NCBI GenBank assembly: GCA_023313575.1
Contig: JAJTTP010000010.1
Coordinates: 1-64,000 of the forward strand
DNA length: 64,000 bases
Direction of reading: 5' to 3'
From: Eutypella sp. D-1
Lineage: Eukaryota; Ascomycota; Sordariomycetes; Xylariales; Diatrypaceae
The notes under the pieces were generated by a model. That model was not told the origin of the DNA and did no database searches. It saw only the letters and a program-made list of their open reading frames with translations. Below, in pieces: positions 12,241-23,344 of this stretch (positions within the stretch are counted from its first letter, which is position 1; each line of letters opens with the position of its first letter). The position numbers and the translations under genes are program-made.

Positions 12241-13739
12241 TATGGCTGGAAGAAAAAACACCGGGCTTGCCGGTGCAGATTATGTCGCCACCAGTGGAAT
12301 TGGAAGAATTAGATGATGCTCGCTATGATGAACCGGATGGGGTTTTTCTTCTTTTTTCCTTTCTCCCCTCCACTCCTAAGCGAAAGACATGTGACGAATT
12401 GGCTTAATATACCCGTTAATTTCTATCGCCCCAAAAAAATTGTAGTTTATAACAATACAAGGATTGAATTCGTCGTGGAGGATAATATCGTTGCTGATGC
12501 ATCAGGTACGTGCAATAGGTATGTAGATAGGTACAATAGGATAAATAAAGTGATGACTTCTGGAAGTTCACACTACGACATCGATTCAATGATCGATAAC
12601 TTTTTTTTCCAGCTTTCGCCTTATCTCCTTATCAAGGTTATTGATTTAAGCACGACCCCCTGTCAAACCCAATTATGTCCTTGTCATCTTGCAGGGGATG
12701 AATAATGGGGACGTTTGAAAAGCCCTACATGAAGCCTGGAGGCAAACGCTTTCGGTAGCGGGAATTTAGTATAGTGGAGAAACACTAACGTCTACCTGCT
12801 ATTACTACGTCCTAACTGGTGGACCTCACTGTGATAATATATAATTATGCATCACGCTCCGTGTACCCTACCTACAGTAAGTACCTGAGGTAGGCACGAC
12901 GACTGCAGGTACTTTTGACGCATCAACATAAGTATATATCAATTAAATTTTGGGCTTCACACTGACATCGACCTCCGCGAAGATTCTCAACCCGTTTGCC
13001 GAGTGCGATGTCTTGAAATCAGTCGCGCCGTTCACCCTTCCACGCCCGGCCGGCGAGCCTGTTTTCTTTCTCTGGCAAGAAACGAATCGCCTGGCCGTGG
13101 GCATTCTTCCCGGGGTTTTTGAATGCCGGACTATTGTCATCTAGCAGGTAGGCAGGCGGATACTCGTCGGCGTCATATGCGGCCTACTGGCCATTGGCAT
13201 CTATCTAGTCGGTTCTGCCTTGGATGAGCGACCGAATCTAGGACTGCCAGTCGGCAAAGCAGCATTCAAGGGCACCATAAGCCTTGCCATTCTGATCTCC
13301 ATCGCTACGTATGTAGGAGAGTTGTGCAAAGAGGGCGAGTACCTCCTCCGTCTTATGAAGCCGCGCGAGACGGCTTTTGTTAGCATTAATGAAGTTTGGC
13401 CAGCCTGGCTCTGATGACGTTATGATTGTGCCCTCGTCAAGGGACATCTAGGAGAGAAAACTATTATAATCGCGGATTGCGGTAACAGCCGCGTCGCGAG
13501 GATAAGAAAATCTTGTCGTGTCCCGACATCTTCAGAAGCAGCTAGAATTCGAAAGCTAGTCGGCTGAAATATTCAAGGTGGAAGGCTACGGGGTATGAAA
13601 TGATCAAGAAGCAAGGTACAATGGTGGTCATCCGAGTGAGTTGTCGAAGCTCATTCAGGAAGAAAGCCGTTGTGTCGACAGTCAATATAGTAATAATTCT
13701 TAACCAATAGAGTACCACAATGCTCAAGTCTAGTTTTAG
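12241..13739. other. Spacer with possible old coding fragments
   Basis: Upstream of RIM2 and before the LysM pseudogene. Short open stretches at about 12950-13144 and 13160-13414 read like protein in places but have no recognisable family and no consistent splicing between them. A TTTTAG acceptor-like site at 13734-13739 directly precedes the LysM remnant, so this region may hold its lost upstream exon. An AGGTAGGC-type repeat tract lies around 12865-12915. Confidence 0.4.
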
Positions 13740-14157
13740 TACTTCGTCGTGTCTGGGGATAACTGCGCCTCAACGCTTCCAAACCGGGTATTTCTCTCGC
13801 GCAATTCGTTCAGTGGAGTCCCAGCGTAGGCAACACATGCACGGGGTTCTAGCTCAATGTGGTACAGTCCATGGGTACACTCTTATTCTATGATTATGTG
13901 TCTCGATCCAAATGCAGTATGCCTGCATTTCCATCACCGGTCATACACACCCACCACGACAACTCCCAAAAACGTAGTCACGCCTACTCTTATCCAGGCC
14001 GGCATGACGAAGAACTGCGAGACGTTTTATCACGTGAACCCGAAGGACAACTGTGCATTAATCGCGGCATCGTACCACATTCCAGTATTATCTTCGTTCG
14101 TCGCTTGGAATCCAGCTGTCGGCTCGTCGTGCAAAGGGTGCCTGTGTAGCTATTATA
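13740..14157 (+). pseudogene. Decayed two-module LysM protein gene
   Basis: Two LysM carbohydrate-binding modules can be read, both damaged. Module 1 starts YFVVSGDNCAS at 13740 right after an intron-like acceptor, then jumps frame to GISLAQFVQWSPSVGNTCTG and meets an in-frame TAG. A Thr/Pro linker (TPTTTTPK) leads to module 2: CETFYHVNPKDNCALIAASY followed by SSFVAWNPAVGSSCKG at about 14007-14139, after which the conserved Tyr-Tyr-x-Cys end is corrupted. LysM proteins of fungi bind chitin, often as secreted effectors that shield hyphae or as parts of chitinases. No signal peptide can be attached. The frameshift, the stop and the eroded ends indicate a pseudogene unless introns rescue it. Confidence 0.72.
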
Positions 14158-14706
14158 TGAGTGAGGCGGCGCCCATTATTGCAATAAGCCGACGGCCAAG
14201 TCGCCATGCTATATTGCCATCTATGGCGGGCCCGCGTGGAAGGCACTCATGATGGGAAGGGGGCCAGACAACATTCATCGTCGAGGGCGTTGCGAGGCGT
14301 GAAATGACGAGATTTTTGGAGGCCGGACGCGCGCTATACAGCAATAGCCTTCTCTTCGACCACCCTGGTGCTGCGTTGGTGACGTTTGGGCACTTGGGTT
14401 ATGCTTTGGTTTATTATACTGCTGGCGAGAGTAGCTTTGCGCAAAACAAGGAGGATGGGATGCTCTACAAGGCGAAAGATCCTCTCCTTCGAGATTGAAA
14501 AGTGGCTGCCTGGCTCCAACAAATGCTCTAGGTATAGATTCAGCGATCTTCACTTCGTGCATCATCGAATCAACATTTGCTGATCATATCCGTATTGCCT
14601 TTCGGACCTATGGCATTCATGTCCCGGCCTGCTGTGGTAGATTATTACACGTATATCGTGTAAATCGGCTATTATATGTCGTCGTATATGTCGTCGAACG
14701 TAGGAA
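14158..14706. other. Spacer after LysM remnant
   Basis: About 550 bases with no supportable gene. A 64-codon open stretch at 14304-14498 has no recognisable features. This may be further debris of the LysM locus. It also receives the 3' end of the minus-strand Zn2Cys6 gene. Confidence 0.4.
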
Positions 14707-16666
14707 TTAGGGATGCTGCGGACTCCCCCTTGCAGCTAGTGCGGCTGCGTCCGCAGCTGCCGATGCCACCGATGCCATGTGACTTAAACGTGATTGTTCC
14801 CTATACCCGCCACCACTAGTAGCTCCTCCTTCAATCTCGGACACCGGGTGGCGGACCTCTCGCAGATCCACGTCCATTGACTCGATTCGCGATGATGACG
14901 ATGATGCTTCTGGTCCTTTTCTCCATACGTCGTCGATGGGCCGGCCGACTGCTATCCTCGACGGGCCTCGATTGATGCCGTGATCGTCACCCCCACCTCG
15001 GTCCACGTCTCGTCTAGGTTCTCCAGGTGGTGGTTCCGGATGATGCGTCGGTCGAGGACCGAATCTTCGCGATTCGTCCCCTTCATCATCGCCTTCCGTC
15101 CCGCCGTCTCCTTTAAGCCACGCTATCTCGTCTTCTGTCAGCGCCTTCCATACGCACCGGGCATGCTTCTTCGTGCATCCTGCGCAGGCGGTGAGGTGCT
15201 TGATGCATTGCGTCTTCAATCTCCGGCATCTGTCGCACGGCGGGTTTATGACGTCTCCGCGTACCATCTTCTCGATCCTGGTCGTGACTAGGGCTCGGTT
15301 CTCCTCCTCCTGGTCTCTCATCGCCGGCTCGGGGGGCGCACCCGGAGACGGACGACTGCTGGACATGAACACCTGCTGCTGCATGGATGCGCGGGGCGTT
15401 GACGAGGCCGTGGTCAGCGCGCTCGGCGTCGGCGGCACCGAGCTGACCGAGGACAAGCGATGGCTCGATGGTGGTGGGGCTGGAGCAAGGAATTGCTGGA
15501 GCAAATCAGCGTGCAGGTCGTACGTTGGGCTGGCTCCCGGGGGGCGGACTTGGTTGACCGCAGAAAAGTTTGAGCTCGAGGCCGACTGGGCCGCACGCCG
15601 GCTATTAATCGACGCTTTTCGGCCACTCAGGTGGTAGTTTAGCTGCCGTGCCTTTCGGGCCACCTCATCGGCTCGCTTAATCAAGATGTTGAGGCGCTGT
15701 TCCAGAATGTCAAGCGTTGCATATTCCGCCGTCTCGTCCTCTTCGAGTGGCTGGGGAGGGACCAGATTGAATCTGTCAATGGCACCCGAGACGATGAGCC
15801 TCCAATCGTCCTCGCCGATCTCGACTTGAACTCCCTTCAGTGGGAACTGGCAGCATCGCAAGCCGCTGGGTGACATGGTCAAGGTAAACTCGCCTGGTTT
15901 TGATTTGGCGAATTCCACGATGTCTAGCCAGGTAATGGGATCAGAGCTATAGACGCTCTGAGGCGGAGTTGTATTGATGTTCCCCTCGAATACGCCCTCC
16001 ATTGCCTTGAGGAGACGCGGTCCCGTGAGCTTTGCGCCCAGGTTCGATGCCAGGCTTTCATGCCGAGTTAGGACGCCTTGACGTACTGGTTAATCATTTG
16101 TAGGGCTCATGAGGGAAAACATCCAAAGTTGAGGGGGTTCTTACCCTCGTATTCGTTGATCAACGTAAGCACATCGGAGAAGGTATCCGGGTCGCCCTGA
16201 ATAAGCTTGAGCTTATTTGAATGGGCTTTTGATAGGAAGTTTATGGGTACGTGGCTCCCTTGCCTGGCAGTCAGCACATCAGGATATCCAGTTTCAAAGA
16301 TCAAGCGGTTCGAAGTCGGTGTTGGTATATTTGTATTTCACTGATGGGGAGGGTAGGAAAAACTGAAGTGAGAATTTGCAAACCCAGGCACATCCTGCTC
16401 TCGACCAGCCAAGCAAGTTCCGAAAGCAGCATCCTGAGTTGAAAATCCAATAGTAGTATCCCATTTTCCCCATTGGCCCCTTAGATACATTTTACGACGG
16501 CATAACACGAGCTGTCATGAACCTCTGAATGAATAATGAACGTACCTGATTGAGGCGGGGGAGGCTGCGGTATACGGTCAGCAGCATGACCAGGCTGGTT
16601 GCCATTGTCATCAGATATATCCCGCTTTCGCTTATGGGGTTCTGCTGAGTCTGGATTGTGTGCCAT
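14707..16666 (-). CDS. Protein with internal Zn2Cys6 cluster
   Basis: Putative transcription regulator of 537 aa from three exons: 16666-16546, 16258-16145 and 16085-14707. Introns are 287 bp (GTACGT...AAG) and 59 bp (GTAAGA...CAG); all phases agree. The splices rebuild a conserved block, QSGSHVPINF then KLKLIQGDPDTF then RHESLASNLGAKLTGPRLLK, that I know from a family of fungal proteins of this kind. The zinc cluster Cys-x2-Cys-x6-Cys-x6-Cys-x2-Cys-x6-Cys lies unusually far in, at about residues 362-389, preceded by a Ser/Pro-rich linker and a helical segment (about 200-240) that may dimerise. An N-terminal basic KRKR could be a nuclear signal. Downstream is low complexity (Gly, Asp, Ser runs). 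The large first intron is the least certain part. Target genes are unknown. Confidence 0.82.
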
Positions 16667-19211
16667 AGTCCCATGTCTCACATATAGAGATGTACGGGCA
16701 CCATATAAGCTGTAGTGATACTATTCCAGCACCTAGGGAGCGCAGCGGTGCTGAGACACCCGGTCGACCCGTCTGATTGGCTCCGTGTAAGGCAGAAAAC
16801 GGCGACATAAGTATGAGATCAGGTAAGCGAGCAAGCAAATAAGGTTCAATAAGACCGGAGCTGGCGAGGTTTCCAGGACAGCAGCGCGTTTTTCTCTCTT
16901 TACACCTTAAGAGGTCGACCTTTTTCTCGTCGTACTAGTGCTTAGATGTACCCATGAGGGTCAATTAGCAAAGACCGCAAACTCCGGGAAATGTTGCGAT
17001 GGGTGTCGAGCGTTGGCTGAACTGGCGGATCCCCTGGTCATAAGAAGGACATCCCGCCGCCGCTGCTGCCGTCGCCGCCGTGACCGTATAATATATATGG
17101 TTTAGTTCACCGACAACCGATGGTTATGTTAAAAATTGGCTAGGTGGCAATGTAGTAACGAGACGAGCCGTGAGTAATTTATGTAATTCGATCTTTCTTG
17201 ATGCACTTTGTAAAGTGGTCTGGGATAAGAAGGGGGTTGATAATAGTAGAAATAACTACCCTGGTAGATATCAAAAACAGACGTGCGAACCACACAGACG
17301 GTACGGGTGGCGGTGGGGCTCAGTTCGAGACTAGTGAGAGCTGCGGAGGTACAGACCACGGTCCACGGTTATTGTACACACTCAACACCACATAACTAAC
17401 CACACTACTTAGGTACTTAAGGCTAGGTAGGCATATCAAGGCGTATATGAAACGAATCAATGTACATACGTATATGTAGCATCTAATTAGTTGTAAGTAC
17501 GTGTGCCGCTAGATGGGAGAATGTGAATTTTCTTCCAGTATCATGTGGCCTGACTTATGATATAAAGTATAGAAATAGTTGGCTGGTCAGGCCAAAGTAG
17601 ACCCGTTGAATGTCAGGCGATATTAGATTACATGGCGCATGCTATAAACACTAGATAGATGTGCTTAAAAGTAGGTAACCTACCTAAATTTAAGTACCCC
17701 CCCAAGGTGTATTTTGCATTCTGGCCTTAAAGGTTGTAAAGGGAGAGGAAAGGTACCTGGTAACAAATACGGAGTACTGAAATTTATTTCCATGGATAAT
17801 GAGAGAGGCCGGGAATTGGATGCTGTATGAACCTTGGAAGTGTTCCAGGTTGTTTGTTAATGAACCGTCTGGATGTGAATTATTACGTTAAGTTATCAAA
17901 CGCACTCTGAGAGTAGCAGGGGACTGCGTAATGTATAATTTTGGAACGTTGCTACTGCTACTTTTCAAAGCTTGACGTCTTTTTATCAGATGGCACCATG
18001 CCCATAACGGGCCACAACCCCCCAAACCCAAATCTCCCAAGTCTCCTCCTGTACATACTTAGGTAGCCGTTTCTAGAAATCCATCTATATCATAGTTTCT
18101 CCAAGATCCTCAACCAGGGTGGAAGAATTAAGGGCCAAACGAGTTGAACCCGGAACCAAACGGTCTTCGCGGACTACACGGGGATTCCGTTAGACGCAAC
18201 GAATATACACTAATACAGCAGTATACGCCCGTACACCTCCTCTACACGTAAGTACCTGTCCACTAACCTTAGGCGTTACCTTTAGTGGCGCTTCGGGTAG
18301 TAATTTGATCTGATCTTCGTCTTAGCTCTTCTGTTGTGGGCATCTATATGGATATGATCGACGGGGCGGGGAGAAGCCCAAGGGATCTCGAACTCTTTCG
18401 AAGTCTTAAAAAAAGAGGCGACCCCCCGACTCATGTGGCAGACCTGCAGCCTTTTGCAGAATATCTGCACCAGGCAATGCACCAGGTGTGCACCAAGCAT
18501 ACAGCCGAACGCCAATCTCTTTCCTCATCGTCCCTAACCTGCTAACCTTCCCACTCTACATGCCAGATTTGGCCACTCGGATGAGGGAGGGGGAAGACCT
18601 CGATTGCTCGAACGGAAAATTTCCTTTCCAACAAAAAATTATGCTGGGCTGGGATAACGCGACTGCCGAACGTGGTCTATCGCTGACCCCTCGGATTATG
18701 TGAATCATATGGGGCAACCAAAACTGCAATTGATCGCCAATTTATGTATCCCGGGCCCTGCATCTCTAGGTAGGTAGGCCGCTAGTTAGAACCCCCTCCA
18801 AGCCCTTTTCCTCCCAACGTCCCTTGGCGTTTGAGACGTATCCCGGTCTCAGCAACAAAAGGGCTCTGCAGCTACCTGCTGCAGTCGAAGGCTTGATGGA
18901 CAAGGCGCTCAGTCGACATATACATGGAAGATGCATATGTACCTAGTACGGCCTGTCTAGGCTACCTGGCCCGGAGCCCCGTCAGCCACTACGACATGCA
19001 GGGTCTTCTCGGCCATGAATTCTTGGGCATGGCGTTCAGCGTCGAATTTCCTCTGCGCCTCGCCAATCTGAACGATCATGATCCGTGATCACGATCGTAT
19101 CTAGCTGGTGTCGAGGCTGCAACGATCCACCTCGGGACATCCAGCGGCTCGCCACATTGAAAAGTGACAGGACAAGCCGATATCGAAGGCGAAAATGAGA
19201 AAGTGAGAAAA

Positions 19212-19286
19212 GGAGAGAGGGAGAGAGGGAGAGAGGGAGAGAGGGAGAGAGGGAGAGAGGGAGAGAGGGAGAGAGGGAGAGAGGGA
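19212..19286. repeat. 8-bp GAGAGAGG microsatellite
   Basis: About nine perfect tandem copies of the octamer GAGAGAGG. On the minus strand it reads as a Ser-Leu-Pro repeat in an open frame, which is an artefact of the repeat. Confidence 0.9.
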
Positions 19287-20890
19287 AAGAAACCCACGAT
19301 CTAGAAGAGAAGGTCGTAATACACAACGGCCCGAGTTCTCTTTAGGGACGTCCAACGCTCATGTAGTGACATCTTGTGGTGGGTGGCGGGGTAGGATAGG
19401 GGATATCTGGTAATCAGATCCCCGCCCTGCTACACCATTACCTGACCCCAATATTGCAGGGTATCCTGTCGACGAAGTCGGCCGTGTCAACCACCACTGA
19501 CCACCGGCCAGAATGCCCGTGGAACGTAGCACGGCATGGACAGCCATGTGTCTCGCCTACGAACTGCGTACACATCAACGCATTACCTGGATCTCCTGCT
19601 TTATGGCGAGCTTCCAGACTCACAGTACGTTGCTATATTCCTTCAAGGCCTGCTGCATGGTAGGTTTGCCGGCCAGCTTTCTAAAAACTCGAGCGCCCTT
19701 GCGCCCTTATATTCCTTTCTAAGTCGTCGTTTGCGGCACATCTAATATTCACACACATCGAGAGAGAGACAACACATGGTATGGCATTGTATGTATGCAC
19801 GCACTATATGGGAAAATATGGAATATTTTTCGATGCAACCTTGATCAGATTCCATCATTCCCATAACAAGCCCCATGTGCAATTTCCTAAATGCTGTAAC
19901 CTCAAACGGTCCCAGGGTCCCCGCAGGGTGCGAGCCCCCGTCGTCCCAATATTTGGAGTACCACTCTCTCCACCTGCATACCTATATGTACCTACTTAGG
20001 TAGGTAGGCAGGTAGGTAGCTGTCACTTCTCACTTAAAAGAAAAGTTCCAGAACGGGCTTTCCGACCTCCCAAATCCCCTGGCCCGCCCTAAGTTCATCG
20101 GTCTTGTTAGTAGCAACCTGGAATGGAGTACACCCGACACAGTTACGTTTATATCTACATCTGGCACTTCAGTCTTTTCACATTGATAGTACTTGGACAA
20201 TTTAAGTGGAAGTAGCTTTACACGTACTAGGGGTGCTTTAGCAGGTCTTTAACTGAAATCTATGATTCTAGTTGCTCTTCCTTTGGTTGCCAGGTACCTG
20301 TTGTGAGAATTGTTATGACTCCCATAGATCTGTGCATGCAGTATGTAGCATAAGTTAAGTATATCTGATCCAAATATCTAATCTACTAATCCTTGAAGGC
20401 AAAACCCCGCCGCAGACAGGGTAGCGGACATAAAGGTTGGGACAATTCCCATCCTACAAGCCCTATCAGTGCCGATAGCTACAAAGAAGCTGCCCCAAAT
20501 TTTATGTCACATATCTGCCCCAGTTAAGTTGCACGTCTCCATATTACTCCCGGCCCTTGGCCATTCATGTCATAGCTTCAGAGGTAGGTACCTAGAGCTA
20601 AGTACCTAGGCGATTCGCTCCTTCTTAAAAAAAATCAATTGAGCTTCCAGGCCCACCTAAGGCCTTACCTTGGCCTGCCCGCATGTGCACAACGTAGGAA
20701 AGCTACCTACGAAGCAGTCCGTAGATTGTCTGTCTGATCTAGTCTTAGAAGGTTTCTGTTTTGACCACCCTTCCTCAAGCCCCCCCTTGATAAAGAAACA
20801 TCACGACATCCGGGCTTCAGGATTTTCGATATATCGGCTAAACCCTTCCGAACTTGCCTACCGATCCCTATTGAATCCCTGCTCTAACTT

Positions 20891-20972
20891 CAGCCAGCTC
20901 AGCCAGCTTAGCCAGCTCAGCTGCTCAGCAGTTCAGCAGTTCAGCAGTCCAGCAGCCCAGCAGCCCAGCAGT
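20891..20972. repeat. CAGCAGTTC/CAGCCAGCT minisatellite
   Basis: Imperfect tandem repeats of 9-10 bases, CAGCCAGCTC then CAGCAGTTC then CAGCAGCC, in the non-coding region upstream of LSM7. Confidence 0.8.
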
Positions 20973-20999
20973 GGTCGGGTATCTCCCGCTGATACTGAT

Positions 21000-21041
21000 A
21001 CTCCTACCGGCACTCCTACCGGTATTCCTACCGGTACTCCT
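21000..21041. repeat. 12-bp ACTCCTACCGGY tandem repeat
   Basis: Three and a half copies of a dodecamer, ACTCCTACCGGC with C/T and A/T changes. In one frame it encodes a Thr-Pro-Thr-Gly repeat, but the surrounding frame has no gene features. Confidence 0.85.
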
Positions 21042-21642
21042 TTATTACATCCTCTCTTATAGGGTCCCGTGTGAGGGGTTGACGGATCCTTAGCCCACCG
21101 GCCCCTGTACCTACTTTTCTTTTCCTCTTTATTTCCTCTTTCGAGCATCCCGGGCCTAACTGTTAACCCTGCGGGTATCTGCGCGCACGTTTCGTTCTGA
21201 CAAGCCCCCAGTTTGCCATCCCCAGTCATCAGCAACGACGCCTATCTAGGCATATCCGGTTGCTGTGTACCTACCTATCAGGCCATCACTAGCCCTCCAG
21301 GGCTTCGCAGACACGTAACCGAACATTCCAGACCACCTCCAATCTACTACCTACCCAGTGGCCGGTTATCGTCTTGTTCTGGTCTTGTCTATCGGCCCGT
21401 CACTCACCGCCATCTGTTCCTTCTCGAGAGCTTTCCGTGCGCCGCAGAGAGTCTCGGCCGATAGGAAATCTCGATCCCTCCAAACACCCCAAGCAGTCGC
21501 CGACGAAACCCAACACACGGGTCAGATCGCCATAGTTCCACCCTGGTATCATCAAGGTCCAGGCCCCAGAGCGCAACGCCTAGCGAGTCCAGCACGGAAG
21601 AGGAAAACGCGCGAAGACCTTACCAGAAAGAAAGAAAGAAAA

Positions 21643-22270
21643 ATGGCCGACCGACCCCACCAGCGCGGCGGCAGAGGCGGAGGTGCATCCCACCGCGGAG
21701 GGCGGGGCGGACGCGGCGGGAGAGGCGGGAGCGGGGGCCACGGAGCTGATAGCGGCGGGGCTGGAGGCGCATCCCACGAGCGGGAACGTCCCAAGAAGGA
21801 AAACATCCTGGACCTGTCTAAATACATGGACAAAAGAATAACGGTCAAGTTCAATGGAGGACGGGAAGGTATGTCGTCGTCTTATCCCTCTTCGTCGCAT
21901 ATGAATGTCAAGTTGCCCCTCCCCGCCTTCGGGGAACAGCTTCGACATGGTCATATTATCGTTAGTGTCCCCAGCTTACAGCCATCATCTACATAGTTAC
22001 CGGTACGCTTAAGGGATACGATGCACTTATGAACCTAGTTCTCGACGAAGTACAAGAGGTTATGCGTGGTATGTACCGCTTGTTCACCTCCAAAATCTAA
22101 CATCATCTTCTATCGGATGCTAACATGCATCGTGCGTAGATGATGAAGGCAAGGAAGCAACCCGGCCACTCGGTCTAGTCGTCGCCCGAGGTACATTATT
22201 AGTAGTCATCAGTCCAGTGGATGGGAGCGAAGAGATCGAGAACCCCTTCGCGCAACAGGCAGATGCCTGA
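21643..22270 (+). CDS. LSM7: U6 snRNA-associated Lsm7 with RGG extension
   Basis: Lsm7 is a subunit of the Lsm2-8 ring on U6 snRNA and the Lsm1-7 ring that promotes mRNA decapping. Three exons, 21643-21868, 21997-22068 and 22140-22270, yield 142 aa; introns of 128 and 71 bp have GTATGT donors and TAG acceptors, the second with a CTAAC branch point. Sm motif 1 spans ITVKFNGGREV (across the first junction) to LKGYDALMNLVLDE, and Sm motif 2 is GLVVARGTLLVVISP. The first 45 residues are a Gly/Arg-rich stretch with repeated RGG and GGRGGR, which the short yeast protein lacks. RGG segments bind RNA and are methylated by arginine methyltransferases; that role here is inference. The conserved RPKKENILDLSKY start of the fold confirms identity. 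Confidence 0.95.
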
Positions 22271-23344
22271 ACATTGAAGCAGCCCATCCAATGCAACCGA
22301 CACGCTGGCCACGAAGTTATGACGGAAGAAATCAACATCTCGCTCTAAATGGGAACCGAGACAAGGATTGGGATGATTTATCGATATACCCCCCCCCCCC
22401 GGGAGCTGCGGATGGCACATGATAAAAACGCAGGTGTTCGTTAAGGAAAAGGGCGCGATCTACGTGATCTGAATGAAATCGGGCATCTATCTCCATTCTG
22501 CGAGATGCGATGGGTCTGGTGAACACACAACAATGTTCATATTCAGGACACCATAGCTTGCCAATGAATAACGACGCTAGGTACGGAGTCATGAATAAAC
22601 ACAATACCACCGTAATCACCGCCCGCAACAGCAGATGTTCCCACACCTCGCCAAGGAGAGTGTTTATACAATTAAGCCTCTTGTGATCATTGAATGTAGC
22701 GCGGACTATGGCACCAGATAATTGCCTACGTCGACCACGTACTGTTGGGTGGCTGTTTCTGCACAGAGGATGGAAGCCAAGGGCTATTGAAGTTAATATA
22801 TATGCCCATCTAATATCGGCTATCAGTATTCGAAGCTGGGTAGAAGGTAAACGATCATCTCTTTCATAAGTACTTTCGCAATACTACTACAGTGGCTCAA
22901 GGAGCACCCCTTCCGCGCTTCTCGAGTAGAGGTTGGAGTTGCTGCCCAGCGAGGTACACCTTCCATCTGCATCTCGACTCCTTGGGTGTAGTTCCCATTA
23001 ATAGAAACACCCACTTTCCACTCCTGCCCATTCGCTACACCTCCCTTATCTTTCGACTGGGCGTTGTGTTTATGTATATGTTTCTCACTGGCCTTTTTTG
23101 AATACAAAGCCAAACCTCAATGGCAAGCATCTACTACGTTATCTCGTCCATCACGCGTAGGGCTTTTTTATGAGGTTATACTGTTTTTTTGCTACTTCAA
23201 ATCTTTTGCTAAGAAGACGTATCACGCCCCCTTCCTTTCTTTTGGTTAAGTCAATATCAACACAATTAGCTTCCAAAGCAGGCACCAGCGCACCCTTCTG
23301 CGTGTACGAGGAAAAGCCCCTGATATCAAGACCGGTTGACCATC
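22271..23344. other. Intergenic spacer after LSM7
   Basis: No gene supported in 1.07 kb. A poly-C run lies at about 22387-22400. The last part must carry the promoter of the next gene; it is T-rich near 23165-23200. Confidence 0.5.

Larger units (their letters stand above)
16667..21642. other. Five-kilobase gene desert
   Basis: No supportable gene on either strand. Only short frames without domains occur, for example 18336-18545. The sequence has normal composition, so it is not RIP-mutated. It is dotted with AGGTAGGT/ACCTACCT palindromic tracts (about 17405-17430, 18765-18782, 19985-20022, 20580-20612) and three tandem repeats listed separately. The final few hundred bases are the promoter and leader of LSM7. 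Non-coding RNA genes cannot be excluded by eye. Confidence 0.5.

Noticed and set aside
12313..12705. 130-codon plus-strand frame with a Phe run
   Set aside because: The Phe run comes from a T-rich tract; the rest has no family resemblance and AT-rich spacer composition.
12950..13414. Two short open stretches that read partly like protein
   Set aside because: No splice pair joins them convincingly and no family is recognised; mentioned only as possible debris near the LysM remnant.
19036..19355. Minus-strand frames rich in Ser-Leu-Pro
   Set aside because: They are translations of the GAGAGAGG microsatellite in three frames.
19212..21041. Tandem repeats considered as a CRISPR array
   Set aside because: Units are 8-12 bp with no unique spacers, and the genome is eukaryotic.
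20670..21062. 130-codon frame ending in Thr-Pro-Thr-Gly repeats
   Set aside because: No ATG at its start, and the repeat content reflects simple tandem repeats in the LSM7 upstream region.
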